Assembly: GCA_002708415.1 (NCBI GenBank)
Contig: PANS01000043.1
Span: 1-35,663, forward strand
Source: Micavibrio sp.
GTDB lineage: Bacteria; Pseudomonadota; Alphaproteobacteria; Micavibrionales; Micavibrionaceae
Direction of reading: 5' to 3'
DNA: 35,663 nt
In this document: positions 1-8,686 of the stretch, piece after piece
How the letters are laid out: every line of letters starts with the position of its first letter
How positions within the stretch are numbered: position 1 is the stretch's first letter
Position numbers and translations under genes: made by a program
The notes under the pieces: generated by a model
What the model saw: the letters and a program-made list of their open reading frames with translations, nothing else
Told to the model about the DNA's origin: nothing
Databases searched by the model: none

Positions 1-127
1 TGGTGATAACTGTGAAATGACAGTTCAGCTGATCGCTCCTATTGCGATGGATGAAGGTCTACGTTTTGCTATCCGTGAGGGTGGCCGTACAGTGGGTGCT
101 GGTGTCGTTTCAAAGATCGTTGAGTAA
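1..127 (+). CDS. tuf: Elongation factor Tu, C-terminal fragment (5' end outside window)
   Basis: Only the last 41 codons are present, read in frame from base 2 to the TAA at 125-127. They encode the end of EF-Tu domain 3, including the motifs LIAPIAM and [15 protein letters not shown], which are almost invariant in bacterial EF-Tu. EF-Tu delivers aminoacyl-tRNA to the ribosome as a GTP complex. Its place directly before rpsJ, with only a 39-bp gap and no visible terminator, is the usual tuf-rpsJ order, so rpsJ is probably co-transcribed with it. The GTPase domain lies to the left of the window and cannot be judged. Confidence 0.97.
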   Translation, partial: GDNCEMTVQLIAPIAMDEGLRFAIREGGRTVGAGVVSKIVE

Positions 128-166
128 TAAAAAGTTATAACGTTTTAGTTAGAAAGCAGTAAAACA

Positions 167-490
167 ATGAATGCACAAACAATTAGAATTCGCTTGCAAG
201 CTTTTGATCATCGTATTCTCGATACATCAACTGGCGAGATTGTAAATACAGCAAAACGTACTGGCGCAGGCGTTCGTGGACCCGTTCCGCTTCCAACGCA
301 AAAGTCACGTTATACTGTTCTACAGTCACCGCACGTGAATAAAAACTCTATGGAGCATTTTGAAATGAGAACGCACAAGCGTCTTATTGATATTGTTGAT
401 CCAACACCACAAACAGTAGATGCGCTTATGAAGCTCGATCTTGCTGCTGGTGTTGATGTTGAAATTAAAATTGGTCAAGTGGCCGCGTAA
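167..490 (+). CDS. rpsJ: 30S ribosomal protein S10
   Basis: This encodes a 107-residue protein, close to the family's usual 102-105. S10 sits in the 30S head; in many bacteria it also partners NusB in antitermination. Family signatures are visible: [14 protein letters not shown] near the N-terminus, GPVPLPT around residues 39-45, and the loop segment HKRLIDI around 70-76. It opens the S10 operon behind tuf. No S10-type leader is obvious in the 39-bp tuf-rpsJ gap, so L4 autoregulation of the E. coli kind cannot be claimed here. Confidence 0.98.
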   Translation: MNAQTIRIRLQAFDHRILDTSTGEIVNTAKRTGAGVRGPVPLPTQKSRYTVLQSPHVNKNSMEHFEMRTHKRLIDIVDPTPQTVDALMKLDLAAGVDVEIKIGQVAA

Positions 491-522
491 CTAAATTAAA
501 ATTGATCTTCTGCATGGTGCGG

Positions 523-556
523 GAGGGCTACGGTAGCGCAATAAGGTGTTACCCTC
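523..556 (+). promoter_or_regulatory. Possible structured leader between rpsJ and rplC
   Basis: GAGGG at 523-527 can pair with CCCTC at 552-556, closing a loop. Inside it GCTA (527-530) can pair with TAGC (534-537), and GGTA (532-535) with TACC (550-553), as competing alternatives. The element ends 17 nt before the rplC start and just precedes its Shine-Dalgarno GGAAA. Bases 502-573 also extend the rplC reading frame, but the translation of that stretch does not resemble L3, so it is better read as an untranslated leader. A regulatory role is inference. Confidence 0.35.
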
Positions 557-573
557 TGGAAAGGAAAAGAAAA

Positions 574-1335
574 ATGAGAACTGGTGTAATTGCACGTAAA
601 GAAGGAATGACACGTATCTTCACTGAAGATGGTGCACAGATTCCTGTGACAGTGCTTAAAATTGATAACTGCCAAGTTGTGGGTCATCGTACAGAAGAGA
701 AGAATGGATACACATCTGTTCAACTTGGTGCGGGTACTGCAAAAATCAACCGTACTTCTAAAGCGATGCGTGGTGTTTATGCGCAGGCTAAAGTTGAGCC
801 AAAGAAGAAAGTTATCGAATTTCGTGTGAATGCAGATAATCTTCCAGAAGTTGGCGCAGAGATTTGCGCAAGCCACTTTATCTCTGGTCAAAAAGTTGAT
901 GTTTGTGCAACGTCTAAAGGTAAAGGTTTTCAAGGGGGAATGAAGCGTCACAATTTTGGTGGTATGCGCGCGACACACGGTGTGTCTGTTTCTCACCGTG
1001 CTTTGGGTTCTACTGGTCAATGTCAAGATCCAGGTAAAGTTTTCAAGGGTAAAAAAATGGCTGGTCAAATGGGTAATGAGCGTGTAACAACGCAGAGCCT
1101 TGAAATCGCAGCTGTGGATGTTGATCATAATCTCGTTCTGGTTAAAGGATCGGTTCCTGGACCAAGATCTGGTTGGGTTGCAATTACAGATGCGGTTAAA
1201 TTTCCATTTCCTGAAGGCGCTCCGTTACCTGCTGGTTTGAAGCAAGCAGCGAATGCTGATGCTCCTAAAGAAGTGTCTGAGGTACAAGAAACAACAGAAG
1301 TTGAAGCAGAAGCTCCTGCTGAAGCTCAAGAATAA
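574..1335 (+). CDS. rplC: 50S ribosomal protein L3
   Basis: The protein has 253 residues when started at the ATG at 574, where L3 homology begins ([16 protein letters not shown]). An open frame continues upstream to 502 but encodes nothing L3-like. L3 binds 23S rRNA near the peptidyl-transferase centre; its central loop is recognisable from [15 protein letters not shown] through [19 protein letters not shown]. Gln149 in that loop matches the glutamine methylated by PrmB in E. coli (family knowledge). The E. coli protein has 209 residues; much of the extra length is an acidic Ala/Glu-rich tail from about residue 228. The ribosome binding site is AAGGAAAAG just upstream. Confidence 0.97.
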   Translation: MRTGVIARKEGMTRIFTEDGAQIPVTVLKIDNCQVVGHRTEEKNGYTSVQLGAGTAKINRTSKAMRGVYAQAKVEPKKKVIEFRVNADNLPEVGAEICASHFISGQKVDVCATSKGKGFQGGMKRHNFGGMRATHGVSVSHRALGSTGQCQDPGKVFKGKKMAGQMGNERVTTQSLEIAAVDVDHNLVLVKGSVPGPRSGWVAITDAVKFPFPEGAPLPAGLKQAANADAPKEVSEVQETTEVEAEAPAEAQE

Positions 1336-1360
1336 GTAAAGTTCGTTAAGGAATAGAACA

Positions 1361-1984
1361 ATGAAAATTGCTGTTAAAACAATTGAAAATAAAGATGCTG
1401 GTGAGATTACTTTAGATAAAGAGATCTTTGGTGCGGACGTTCGTACAGACATCATGCATCTTGCTGTCGTATATCAACAAGATAAGCGTCAAACAGGTAA
1501 CCACAAAGCAAAAGAACGCTCTGAGATAAGCGGTACTGGTAAAAAGCCTTTTAAACAAAAAGGTACTGGTAATGCTCGTCGTGGTGATAACAAGCGTAAC
1601 ATTGACCGCGGTGGGGGTGTTGTTCACGGGCCACGCGTTCGTTCACACGCAACGGATCTTCCGAAGAAAGTACGTAAGGCAGCGCTAATTTCAGCTCTTT
1701 CTGCAAAAGCACAGGAAAACAAGCTGATTATCCTTGACGATGCGGCTTCAAAAGACCATAAGACTAAGCCGATGGCGGCAAATATTGCTAAATTCGGCAT
1801 CGAATCTGCATTAATCGTTGGTGGTAAAGAGATTGACGCAAACTTTGCGCGTGCAACATCTAATTTGCCTAAGATTGATGTTCTTCCATCGCAAGGTGCA
1901 AATGTTTATGACATCGTTCGTCGTGACACATTGGTATTGACTAAAGCCGCTGTAAGCGAGCTGACTGAAAGATTGAAAGGGTAG
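1361..1984 (+). CDS. rplD: 50S ribosomal protein L4
   Basis: This is a 207-residue protein, the typical L4 length. The long extended loop that lines the peptide exit tunnel is recognisable by [14 protein letters not shown] around residues 62-75, followed by GGGVVHGPR. In E. coli L4 also autoregulates the S10 operon and inhibits RNase E; whether that holds here is not visible. The start is preceded by AAGGAATAGAACA, a ribosome binding site form repeated before several genes of this cluster. The stop is 4 nt before the rplW start, so the two are likely translationally coupled. Confidence 0.97.
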   Translation: MKIAVKTIENKDAGEITLDKEIFGADVRTDIMHLAVVYQQDKRQTGNHKAKERSEISGTGKKPFKQKGTGNARRGDNKRNIDRGGGVVHGPRVRSHATDLPKKVRKAALISALSAKAQENKLIILDDAASKDHKTKPMAANIAKFGIESALIVGGKEIDANFARATSNLPKIDVLPSQGANVYDIVRRDTLVLTKAAVSELTERLKG

Positions 1985-1988
1985 TAAA

Positions 1989-2312
1989 ATGGCTGCTGCA
2001 AAGAAAAAAGAAAAAGTAGAGATCGCAGAATGGATGTATGAAATCATTCGTGAGCCTGTTGTAACTGAGAAATCAACAATGGGATCTGCTAATGGTCAGG
2101 TTACTTTCAAGGTTCCTTTAAGTGCGTCTAAGCCAAAAATTAAAACGGCTGTTGAGACACTATTTAAAGTAGATGTAACAAAAGTGAATACATTGATTCA
2201 AAAAGGTAAAGTGAAACGCTTTAAGGCTTCTATGGGTAAAAGAAGCGATGTTAAAAAAGCGATCGTAACGTTAGGCGAAGGCCAAACAATCGATGTAGGC
2301 GCGGGACTATAA
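1989..2312 (+). CDS. rplW: 50S ribosomal protein L23
   Basis: The protein has 107 residues with a basic N-terminal extension ([12 protein letters not shown]) before the conserved core, which begins [15 protein letters not shown]23 lies at the exit of the peptide tunnel and docks signal recognition particle and trigger factor. The core is recognisable by [20 protein letters not shown] and [21 protein letters not shown]. It follows rplD after only 4 nt and its ribosome binding site (GAAAGGG) lies inside the end of rplD. Confidence 0.97.
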   Translation: MAAAKKKEKVEIAEWMYEIIREPVVTEKSTMGSANGQVTFKVPLSASKPKIKTAVETLFKVDVTKVNTLIQKGKVKRFKASMGKRSDVKKAIVTLGEGQTIDVGAGL

Positions 2313-2364
2313 TATTTAAAGTCTATTGAGAATAAAGATTATTTAAGAAATTAGGATTAGAGCA

Positions 2365-3192
2365 ATGGCACTAAAAAAGTTTAAACCAAATACACCAGGC
2401 ACACGTCAGTTAGTGGTCGTGGATAGAAGCGGTTTGCATAAAGGCGCTCCTGAGAAGACTCTTCTTGAAGGTAAGAAGAAAACTGGTGGCCGTAACAATA
2501 CAGGTCGTATTACTTGTCGTCACATTGGTGGCGGTCACAAGCAAAAGTACCGTGTTATTGATTGGAAACGCCGTAAATTCGATGTAGAAGCTACTGTTCT
2601 TCGTCTTGAGTATGATCCCAACCGTACAGCGTTTATCGCATTGGTTGAGTACACAGACGGCGAAAAGGCATACATCATTGCGCCACAACGTTTACAAGCT
2701 GGTGATAAAATTATTGCTTCTGCAAAAGCAGATATTAAGCCAGGTAATGCAATGCCGCTTAAAGGTATGCCAGTTGGAACAATTATTCACAATATTGAGA
2801 TGAAGCCTGGTAAAGGCGGTCAAATGTGTCGTTCAGCGGGTACATATGCCCAATTGGTTGGTCGTGATCAGGGCTATGCGCAAGTGAAATTGGCTTCTGG
2901 TGAGCTTCGTAAAGTTCGTCAAGAATGTATCGCTTCTATTGGCGCGGTATCGAACCCTGACCACATGAATACAAATATGGGTAAAGCCGGTCGTAAGCGT
3001 TGGATGGGCGTTCGTCCAACAGTTCGCGGTGTGGTTATGAACCCAGTTGATCACCCACATGGTGGTGGTGAAGGTCGTACTTCTGGTGGTCGTCACCCTG
3101 TATCTTTCTCAGGTGTGCCAACTAAAGGATATAAGACACGTAGTAACAAAGAGACTGATAAGTACATTATCCGTCGCCGTAAGAAGAAATAA
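2365..3192 (+). CDS. rplB: 50S ribosomal protein L2
   Basis: This 275-residue protein (E. coli 273) is one of the most conserved ribosomal proteins, binding 23S rRNA next to the peptidyl-transferase centre. The N-terminal RNA-binding OB fold covers [18 protein letters not shown] and the C-terminal SH3-like part ends in the hallmark [12 protein letters not shown], which holds the histidine important for peptidyl transfer. The tail [20 protein letters not shown] is standard. A ribosome binding site TTAGGATTAGAGCA lies just upstream; the 52-bp gap after rplW holds no other recognisable element. Confidence 0.98.
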   Translation: MALKKFKPNTPGTRQLVVVDRSGLHKGAPEKTLLEGKKKTGGRNNTGRITCRHIGGGHKQKYRVIDWKRRKFDVEATVLRLEYDPNRTAFIALVEYTDGEKAYIIAPQRLQAGDKIIASAKADIKPGNAMPLKGMPVGTIIHNIEMKPGKGGQMCRSAGTYAQLVGRDQGYAQVKLASGELRKVRQECIASIGAVSNPDHMNTNMGKAGRKRWMGVRPTVRGVVMNPVDHPHGGGEGRTSGGRHPVSFSGVPTKGYKTRSNKETDKYIIRRRKKK

Positions 3193-3216
3193 GTAGTTAA
3201 GGAATAGGATAAGAAT

Positions 3217-3492
3217 ATGTCACGTAGTGTTTGGAAAGGCCCATTTGTTGATCGTCATCTTTTGAAAAAAGTTGAACAGTTCCGCGCGGGTAGCATTAAA
3301 GGTGTAGTAAAAACTTGGTCACGTCGTTCAACGATCTTGCCACAAATGGTTGGTATTACATTTGGTGTACATAACGGGAATAAATTTATTCCAGTTTTGG
3401 TTACTGACAACATGATCGGTCACAAATTAGGTGAGTTTTCACCAACAAGAACATATTTCGGCCACGGTGCTGATAAAAAAGGTAGAAAATAA
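3217..3492 (+). CDS. rpsS: 30S ribosomal protein S19
   Basis: The protein has 91 residues, the normal length. S19 lies in the 30S head, forms a complex with S13 and contacts the A-site finger of 23S rRNA. Signatures include SVWKGPFVD at residues 4-12, [15 protein letters not shown] and [13 protein letters not shown]. It follows rplB after 24 bp and begins with a ribosome binding site AAGGAATAGG. Confidence 0.98.
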   Translation: MSRSVWKGPFVDRHLLKKVEQFRAGSIKGVVKTWSRRSTILPQMVGITFGVHNGNKFIPVLVTDNMIGHKLGEFSPTRTYFGHGADKKGRK

Positions 3493-3519
3493 TTAAGTTT
3501 ATTTAAGTAGGAAAAGACA

Positions 3520-4107
3520 ATGGGACAAAAAGCAAACGAAAGACGCGTAGGTCAGAATGAAGCCATGGCAATGGTTAAAAATCTGAAAACGTCACCACAA
3601 AAGTTAAATCTTGTGGCGCAAACAATTCGCGGTAAAGATGCAGGCACAGCGCTTGTTGATCTTGAGTTTAATCACCGTCGTATTTCAGAAGATGTGCGTA
3701 AGTGCTTACAATCTGCTGTAGCGAATGCTGAAAACAACCACGGTTTGGATGTAGATAAATTGTATGTTGCTGAAGCTTATGTAGGTAAGTCTCTTACAAT
3801 GAAGCGTTGGAGAGCGCGTGCACGTGGTCGTGCTGCAAAAATTCTTAAGCCTTTTAGCCGTATTACTATTGTTGTGCGTGAGCGCGATGCTGAAGGTAAG
3901 GCAACTGTTTCACAGAAAGCTTCCCCTAAAAAAGCGGCAAAGCCAGAGAAAAAAGTTGATGTGACTAAATCTGCTCCTAAAAAAGCAGCAGCAAAGAAGA
4001 CAACTGCTAAGAAGGCTCCTGCTAAAAAAGCAGCAGCTAAAAAGACAACCGCCAAAAAAGCACCCGTTAAAGGGGCGCAAGCGGCACCAAAGAAAGATAC
4101 GAAGTAA
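3520..4107 (+). CDS. rplV: 50S ribosomal protein L22 with lysine/alanine-rich C-terminal tail
   Basis: The first roughly 122 residues form a normal L22, which reaches into the peptide exit tunnel through a beta hairpin (signatures [43 protein letters not shown]). After residue 125 the protein continues for about 70 residues of low-complexity K/A/T/P sequence built on units such as [14 protein letters not shown], giving 195 residues against about 110 in E. coli. The tail has no folded-domain features and resembles histone H1 C-terminal tails. It stays in frame up to the TAA, 14 nt before rpsC, so it is a genuine part of the gene rather than readthrough. Confidence 0.95.
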   Translation: MGQKANERRVGQNEAMAMVKNLKTSPQKLNLVAQTIRGKDAGTALVDLEFNHRRISEDVRKCLQSAVANAENNHGLDVDKLYVAEAYVGKSLTMKRWRARARGRAAKILKPFSRITIVVRERDAEGKATVSQKASPKKAAKPEKKVDVTKSAPKKAAAKKTTAKKAPAKKAAAKKTTAKKAPVKGAQAAPKKDTK

Positions 4108-4121
4108 GGAGTATTTGAAAA

Positions 4122-4808
4122 ATGGGTCAGAAGGTTAATCCAATCGGCATTCGCGTAGGTATCAATCGTACTTGGGATTCAAGATGGTTTGATGACAGCA
4201 ACTATGCGGATAAGCTTATTCAAGATCTTGAACTTCGTAAGTATGTTCATGAGAAGCTTAAAGCAGCTGGTATTAGTAAAGTTATTATTGAACGCGCAGC
4301 GAAGAACACTCGCGTGACAGTTTATACTGCTCGCCCAGGTGTGATCATCGGTAAGAAAGGTGCGGACATTGAGGTTCTACGTAAAGAGCTATCAAAGCGT
4401 GCTGGTAGCGATGTTGCTTTGAATATTGTTGAAATTCGTAAGCCTGAAATGGATGCTCAATTGGTTGCAGAAGGTGTTTGCCAGCAACTTGAACGTCGTG
4501 TTTCTTTCCGTCGTGCAATGAAACGTGCGGTTCAAGGAACTTTACGTATGGGTGCTGGCGGTATTCGTATTAACGTGGCTGGTCGTTTAGGCGGCGCAGA
4601 TATCGCACGTACTGAATGGTATCGTGAAGGTCGTGTTCCATTACACACATTACGAGCTGATTTGGATTACGGTTTTGCAGAAGCTTTGACAACTTACGGT
4701 ATTATTGGCGTAAAAGTTTGGATTTATAAAGGCGATGTAATGGTTCAAGACCCGATGGCACGTGATAAGCGTATGAGCGAGCAGGGTGGAGCACCACAAA
4801 GAAGTTAA
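4122..4808 (+). CDS. rpsC: 30S ribosomal protein S3
   Basis: This 228-residue protein matches the usual size of S3. The KH RNA-binding domain shows its GXXG loop in [20 protein letters not shown], around residues 68-87. The C-terminal domain carries [20 protein letters not shown] and the end [11 protein letters not shown]3 forms part of the mRNA entry channel of the 30S subunit and contributes to mRNA unwinding. It follows rplV after 14 nt with AAGGAG as ribosome binding site. Confidence 0.98.
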   Translation: MGQKVNPIGIRVGINRTWDSRWFDDSNYADKLIQDLELRKYVHEKLKAAGISKVIIERAAKNTRVTVYTARPGVIIGKKGADIEVLRKELSKRAGSDVALNIVEIRKPEMDAQLVAEGVCQQLERRVSFRRAMKRAVQGTLRMGAGGIRINVAGRLGGADIARTEWYREGRVPLHTLRADLDYGFAEALTTYGIIGVKVWIYKGDVMVQDPMARDKRMSEQGGAPQRS

Positions 4809-4860
4809 TTACTTAATTAACATAACACTGGAAATTATAAGATAAATACGGTATAAGACG

Positions 4861-5274
4861 ATGTTACAACCAAAGAAGACAAAATTTAGAAAAGCACATA
4901 AAGGTCGTATTCATGGGAATGCGAAAGGCGGAACAACGCTTAACTTTGGTGCATATGGTTTAAAGGCAATGAGCCCGAACCGTATCACAGCGCGCCAAAT
5001 TGAAGCGGCTCGTCGTGCAATTACACGTCACATCAGACGTCAGGGAAAAGTTTTTATTCGTATTTTCCCAGATGTTCCTGTGACAAAAAAGCCTTTGGAA
5101 GTACGTCAAGGTAAAGGTAAGGGTTCTGTTGAATTCTGGGCTTGCCGTGTGAAGCCAGGTCGTATCATGTTTGAACTTGATGGTGTTCCACGTGATTTGG
5201 CTGAAGAGGCATTTGATTTGGCAGCGATGAAGCTTCCTATTAAAACAAAATTTGTTGCCCGTACTGGCGAATAA
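4861..5274 (+). CDS. rplP: 50S ribosomal protein L16
   Basis: The protein has 137 residues, the standard length. L16 organises the A-site region of 23S rRNA next to the peptidyl-transferase centre. Conserved segments are [16 protein letters not shown] at the start, [19 protein letters not shown]-like helix residues around 39-58 (here preceded by SPN), and the C-terminal [12 protein letters not shown]. The 52-bp gap after rpsC is unusually A+T-rich and the bases before the ATG offer only a weak Shine-Dalgarno match, but the start is fixed by the conserved N-terminus. Confidence 0.97.
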   Translation: MLQPKKTKFRKAHKGRIHGNAKGGTTLNFGAYGLKAMSPNRITARQIEAARRAITRHIRRQGKVFIRIFPDVPVTKKPLEVRQGKGKGSVEFWACRVKPGRIMFELDGVPRDLAEEAFDLAAMKLPIKTKFVARTGE

Positions 5275-5298
5275 TAAGAATTAAGTTGGAGAGAAGCT

Positions 5299-5493
5299 AT
5301 GAAAGCGGAAGAACTAAAAGGTAAAACATCTGACGAGCTAAAGAAAATGCTTGTTGATATGCGTAAAGAGCAATTTAATCTGCGCTTCCAGAAATCTGGT
5401 GGTCAATTAGAGGGTACAGCTCAATTGCGTAAAGTGCGCCGTGATATTGCGCGCGTAAAAACATTTTTAACACAGCAGCAAGACGCTGCTTAA
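5299..5493 (+). CDS. rpmC: 50S ribosomal protein L29
   Basis: This is a 64-residue protein of normal length. L29 is a small two-helix protein next to L23 at the tunnel exit. The family pattern is clear in KGKTSDELKKMLVDMRKEQF followed by NLRFQKSGGQLEGTAQLRK and VRRDIARVKTFL. A ribosome binding site TTGGAGAGAAG precedes it. It lies between rplP and rpsQ as in nearly all S10 operons. Confidence 0.97.
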   Translation: MKAEELKGKTSDELKKMLVDMRKEQFNLRFQKSGGQLEGTAQLRKVRRDIARVKTFLTQQQDAA

Positions 5494-5519
5494 AGAATAC
5501 TAAGTAGGAGAAAGATAAC

Positions 5520-5948
5520 ATGCCACGCCGCGTCCTAGAAGGAACAGTCGTAAGCGATAAAATGGACAAGACTATTACAGTTCTTGTTGAGCGTCGCTTT
5601 ATGCATCCTAAATATAAGAAATACCTGAAACGTAGCACAAAATATGCTGCGCATGATGAGAATAATAACTTTAAAGAAGGTGATAACGTTCAGATTATTG
5701 AATGTGCTCCAATCTCTAAGCGTAAAAGCTGGACAGTGATTGAGGGTGATGCACCTGCTAAAGGGGCACAAGAGCCTGCGGCAAAAGCTGCGCCTAAGAA
5801 AGAAGAAGCTGAAAAAGCTCCTGCTAAAAAGGCACCAGCTAAAAAAGCGGCAACAAAGAAAACAGCGGCTAAAAAGGCGCCTGCCAAAAAGGCGCCAGCT
5901 AAAAAAGCAGCTGCAAAGAAAACAACTGCGAAAAAAGAAGATAAGTAG
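5520..5948 (+). CDS. rpsQ: 30S ribosomal protein S17 with lysine/alanine-rich C-terminal tail
   Basis: Residues 1 to about 77 are a normal S17, an OB-fold protein binding 16S rRNA (signatures [44 protein letters not shown]). The gene then continues for about 65 residues of K/A/P/T repeats with units such as KKAPAKK and [10 protein letters not shown], making 142 residues against 84 in E. coli. The tail closely resembles that of L22 in this cluster at the protein level. It ends 9 nt before rplN, so the tail is an ordinary part of the coding sequence. Confidence 0.95.
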   Translation: MPRRVLEGTVVSDKMDKTITVLVERRFMHPKYKKYLKRSTKYAAHDENNNFKEGDNVQIIECAPISKRKSWTVIEGDAPAKGAQEPAAKAAPKKEEAEKAPAKKAPAKKAATKKTAAKKAPAKKAPAKKAAAKKTTAKKEDK

Positions 5949-5957
5949 GATAACGCT

Positions 5958-6326
5958 ATGATTCAAATGCAATCAAATATGGAAGTAGCTGATAACTCTG
6001 GTGCACGTCGTGTTGAATGTATCAAAGTTTTAGGTGGCTCTCATCGTCGTACAGCTAATATTGGTGATGTTGTTGTTGTTTCTGTTAAAGAAGCAATTCC
6101 ACGTGGTCGCGTTAAAAAAGGTACTGTGCATAAGGCAGTAATCGTGCGTTCAAGACATGGTTTAAACCGCAACAGCGGTGAAAAAATTCGTTTTGATACA
6201 AACGCATGTGTTTTAATTAATACGAATGGTGAGCCAGTGGGAACACGTATTTTTGGACCTGTTACGCGTGAATTACGCGGTAAAGGCTACATGAAGATTA
6301 TTTCGCTTGCAGGCGAAGTTCTATAG
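5958..6326 (+). CDS. rplN: 50S ribosomal protein L14
   Basis: The protein has 122 residues, the standard size. L14 contributes to bridges with the 30S subunit and is the binding site of the silencing factor RsfS (family knowledge). The sequence shows [20 protein letters not shown] at the start, [20 protein letters not shown] in the middle and [19 protein letters not shown] at the end, all typical. A ribosome binding site TAGGATAACGCT sits in the 9-bp gap after rpsQ. Confidence 0.98.
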   Translation: MIQMQSNMEVADNSGARRVECIKVLGGSHRRTANIGDVVVVSVKEAIPRGRVKKGTVHKAVIVRSRHGLNRNSGEKIRFDTNACVLINTNGEPVGTRIFGPVTRELRGKGYMKIISLAGEVL

Positions 6327-6343
6327 ATAAGGGAACTAGTAAA

Positions 6344-6667
6344 ATGACTGCTACAAAAATGAAAATTAAAAAAGGCGATTCTGTTGTTGTTCTTACAGGT
6401 AAGGATAAGGGCAAAAAAGGTGAAGTTCTTAAAGCGATTCCTGAAAAATCACGTGTGATTGTTCAAGGTGTTAACGTTGTTAAGAAGCACCAAAAGCCAA
6501 CGCAATTTGCGGCTGGCGGAATTGTTGAAAAAGAATTATCAATTCACGTTTCTAACGTTGCTGTTGCTGATCCTAAAGAAGGAAAGCCAACACGTGTTGG
6601 ATACACAACTCTAAAGAGCGGCAAAAAAGTACGTGTTGCGAGACGCTCAGGCGAGACAATAGAATAA
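6344..6667 (+). CDS. rplX: 50S ribosomal protein L24
   Basis: This 107-residue protein carries the KOW motif at its N-terminus ([20 protein letters not shown], about residues 9-28). L24 is an early assembly initiator of the 50S subunit and sits near the tunnel exit. Further family segments are [10 protein letters not shown] and [16 protein letters not shown]. The reading frame starts 17 nt after rplN behind AAGGGAACTAGTAAA. Confidence 0.97.
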   Translation: MTATKMKIKKGDSVVVLTGKDKGKKGEVLKAIPEKSRVIVQGVNVVKKHQKPTQFAAGGIVEKELSIHVSNVAVADPKEGKPTRVGYTTLKSGKKVRVARRSGETIE

Positions 6668-6679
6668 GGAATTTTAACC

Positions 6680-6692
6680 AGATCGGCGATCT
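6680..6692 (+). promoter_or_regulatory. Short perfect inverted repeat between rplX and rplE
   Basis: AGATC and GATCT at 6680-6692 flank GGC, giving a five-pair hairpin with a three-base loop; as DNA it reads as 6-base arms around a single G. It is 26 nt before the rplE start, in a 51-bp gap with no obvious T-run, so it is not a classical terminator. It could be a processing or translational element, or chance. Confidence 0.25.
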
Positions 6693-6718
6693 TTTAATTA
6701 GAGATAAGTCTTTCAAAA

Positions 6719-7300
6719 ATGGAACCAAAGAAAATGACTAAAGAAGCAAAAACATATACACCGCGTTTTAAGGCGCGTTATGAGAACGAGCTTAAAAAAG
6801 CTCTTCAAGAAAAATTCGGTTTTAAAAACGTTCTTGAAGTGCCTAAGCTTGATAAAATTGTAATTAGTATGAGCCCAGGCCGTGATGCAGTTGTTGACCG
6901 TAAAGCGGTTGAGAATACAGCGAATGATCTGGCTCTTATTTCAGGTCAAAAGCCTGTTATTACAAAGGCAAAGAAATCTAACGCGTCGTTTAAAGTGCGT
7001 GAAGGTATGGATATGGGCTGTAAAGTGACTTTACGGGGTGAGCGTATGTACGAATTCCTAGATCGTTTCGTTACAATCGCATTGCCACGTGTTCGTGATT
7101 TTCGCGGTATTAACGGGAAAAGCTTTGATGGTCGTGGTAACTATGCCATGGGCATTAAAGAACAGATCGTATTCCCTGAAATTGAATATGATAAAGTGGA
7201 TAAAATCCGTGGTATGGACATTATTATTTGTACAACAGCATCTAATGATGAACAGGCAAAAGAATTACTTCGTGGGTTTGAAATGCCCTTTAAAAATTAA
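6719..7300 (+). CDS. rplE: 50S ribosomal protein L5
   Basis: The protein is 193 residues (E. coli 179) and carries the L5 hallmarks [43 protein letters not shown] and the end GFEMPF. L5 binds 5S rRNA and the P-site tRNA. The start is uncertain: the ATG at 6719 and an in-frame ATG at 6734 (residue 6) both lack a strong Shine-Dalgarno, and homology only becomes firm at about residue 14 ([12 protein letters not shown]). The longer form is given here. Confidence 0.96.
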   Translation: MEPKKMTKEAKTYTPRFKARYENELKKALQEKFGFKNVLEVPKLDKIVISMSPGRDAVVDRKAVENTANDLALISGQKPVITKAKKSNASFKVREGMDMGCKVTLRGERMYEFLDRFVTIALPRVRDFRGINGKSFDGRGNYAMGIKEQIVFPEIEYDKVDKIRGMDIIICTTASNDEQAKELLRGFEMPFKN

Positions 7301-7336
7301 GAAGCAGAATTAAGGTTAATTAGGAGCTAAAGAAAA

Positions 7337-7642
7337 ATGGCAAAAGCAAGTGCAGTACAAAGAGACCTAAAACGTCGCAAAATGAATAAATCATTAGCGA
7401 ATAAGCGTGTAGCGCTTAAAAAGGTCATTATGGACAAAGAGGCAAGTGTAGAAGAGCGTTTTGCCGCTACATTGCAACTAGCAGAATTACCACGTAACTC
7501 TGCTAAAAATAGACAGCGTAACCGTTGTGCACTAACTGGTCGTCCACGTGCGCATCACCGTAAGTTCCGTTTGTCTCGTATCGCAATTCGTGATCTGGCT
7601 TCCCGTGGGGAACTTCCAGGTGTAACAAAATCAAGCTGGTAG
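7337..7642 (+). CDS. rpsN: 30S ribosomal protein S14 (zinc-free type)
   Basis: This 101-residue protein is the long form of S14 that lacks the CXXC zinc pairs. It shows [20 protein letters not shown] and [20 protein letters not shown] with the terminal KSSW, all typical. S14 joins the 30S head late in assembly. The ribosome binding site TTAGGAGCTAAAG upstream is strong. It lies in the usual place between rplE and rpsH. Confidence 0.98.
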   Translation: MAKASAVQRDLKRRKMNKSLANKRVALKKVIMDKEASVEERFAATLQLAELPRNSAKNRQRNRCALTGRPRAHHRKFRLSRIAIRDLASRGELPGVTKSSW

Positions 7643-7693
7643 TAAGACGCCAGTTATAGAAGAAATAAGTTTTTTAGAAGAGGATAAAAAGCA

Positions 7694-8092
7694 ATGTCAA
7701 TGAGTGATCCTTTAGGAGATATGCTAGCCCGTATTAAAAACGGTCAGCACGCTAACAAAGTAGCGATTGAATGTCCGCATTCAAATCTTCGTGAGTCTGT
7801 TTGTAAAGTTCTTGAGGATGAAGGTTTTATCCGTGGCTTTAAAACAGAAGAGCAAGACAACAATAAGAAAAATCTTATTATTGAATTGAAATATGATGAA
7901 GGTCAGCCAGTGATCCGCGAACTTAAACGGGTTTCTAAGCCGGGTCGTCGTGTTTATTCAAAAATTAAAGATCTACAACCATACCATAATGGTCTTGGTG
8001 TTTCAGTTATCTCAACACCAAAAGGTGTGATGACAGATCACAGTGCTCGTAATGAAAACATTGGTGGAGAGGTTCTTTGTCAAATCTTCTAA
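7694..8092 (+). CDS. rpsH: 30S ribosomal protein S8
   Basis: The protein has 132 residues (E. coli 130). S8 binds helix 21 of 16S rRNA; in E. coli it also represses the spc operon by binding near rplE. Signatures are DPLGDMLARIKNGQ at the N-terminus, SKPGRRVYSKIKDL in the middle and GVMTDHSARNENIGGEVLC at the end. A second ATG two codons in (7700) could be used; the upstream GAAGAGGATAAAAAGCA favours the first. Confidence 0.97.
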   Translation: MSMSDPLGDMLARIKNGQHANKVAIECPHSNLRESVCKVLEDEGFIRGFKTEEQDNNKKNLIIELKYDEGQPVIRELKRVSKPGRRVYSKIKDLQPYHNGLGVSVISTPKGVMTDHSARNENIGGEVLCQIF

Positions 8093-8123
8093 AGGTTTGA
8101 TGAATTAAATTAAGGAAAAGAAA

Positions 8124-8657
8124 ATGTCTCGTATTGGAAATAAACCAGTTGCTGTACCTGAAGGTGTAACTCTTGATGTTGCAGGACAGGATGTAAAAGT
8201 AAAAGGCGCAAAAGGTGAATTAAGCGTTCGCATCCATGATGATGTGTCTGTGAAGTTAGAAGATGGTCAAGTTACTCTTGAACCACGCTCTAACTCTTTG
8301 TTTGCTCAAAAGATTTACCCAACAATGCGCACACTTGTTTACAACATGGTTGTCGGTGTGACTGAAGGTTATTCTAAAAAACTTGAAATTCACGGGGTTG
8401 GTCTTCGTGGAAACATGCAAGGTAACACGCTTGTTATGCAACTTGGTTATTCACACGAAGTGCGTTATGACGTGCCTGAAGGTGTAAAAGTTGAAGTTGA
8501 AGATCAAACTAAAATTACTATCAGTGGTATTGATAAGCAAAAAGTTGGTCAAGCAGCTGCAAACATTCGTGAATTCAAAAAACCTGAACCTTATAAAGGT
8601 AAAGGTATTCGTTATGCAGATGAGTACATCTTGCGTAAAGAAGGTAAGAAAAAATAA
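8124..8657 (+). CDS. rplF: 50S ribosomal protein L6
   Basis: This 177-residue protein has the standard length and the two repeated alpha/beta domains of L6. It begins MSRIGNKPVAVPEGV and carries LEIHGVGLRGNMQGNTLVMQ in the middle and EPYKGKGIRYADEYILRKEG near the end. L6 lies near the factor-binding site of the 50S subunit and is needed for late assembly. Its ribosome binding site is TTAAGGAAAAGAAA. Confidence 0.98.
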   Translation: MSRIGNKPVAVPEGVTLDVAGQDVKVKGAKGELSVRIHDDVSVKLEDGQVTLEPRSNSLFAQKIYPTMRTLVYNMVVGVTEGYSKKLEIHGVGLRGNMQGNTLVMQLGYSHEVRYDVPEGVKVEVEDQTKITISGIDKQKVGQAAANIREFKKPEPYKGKGIRYADEYILRKEGKKK

Positions 8658-8686
8658 TTAAGTATTAGAAAAGCAAGGATAAAGCT

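Noticed and set aside
502-573. An upstream extension of rplC by 24 codons
   Set aside because: The translated stretch does not resemble L3, whose conserved start is at 574 with its own ribosome binding site; the stretch is better read as leader RNA.
3777-4055. Long antisense frame under the L22 tail
   Set aside because: It is the mirror of a repetitive lysine/alanine coding stretch; the hydrophobic product is a composition artefact. The same holds for 5690-5887 under the S17 tail.
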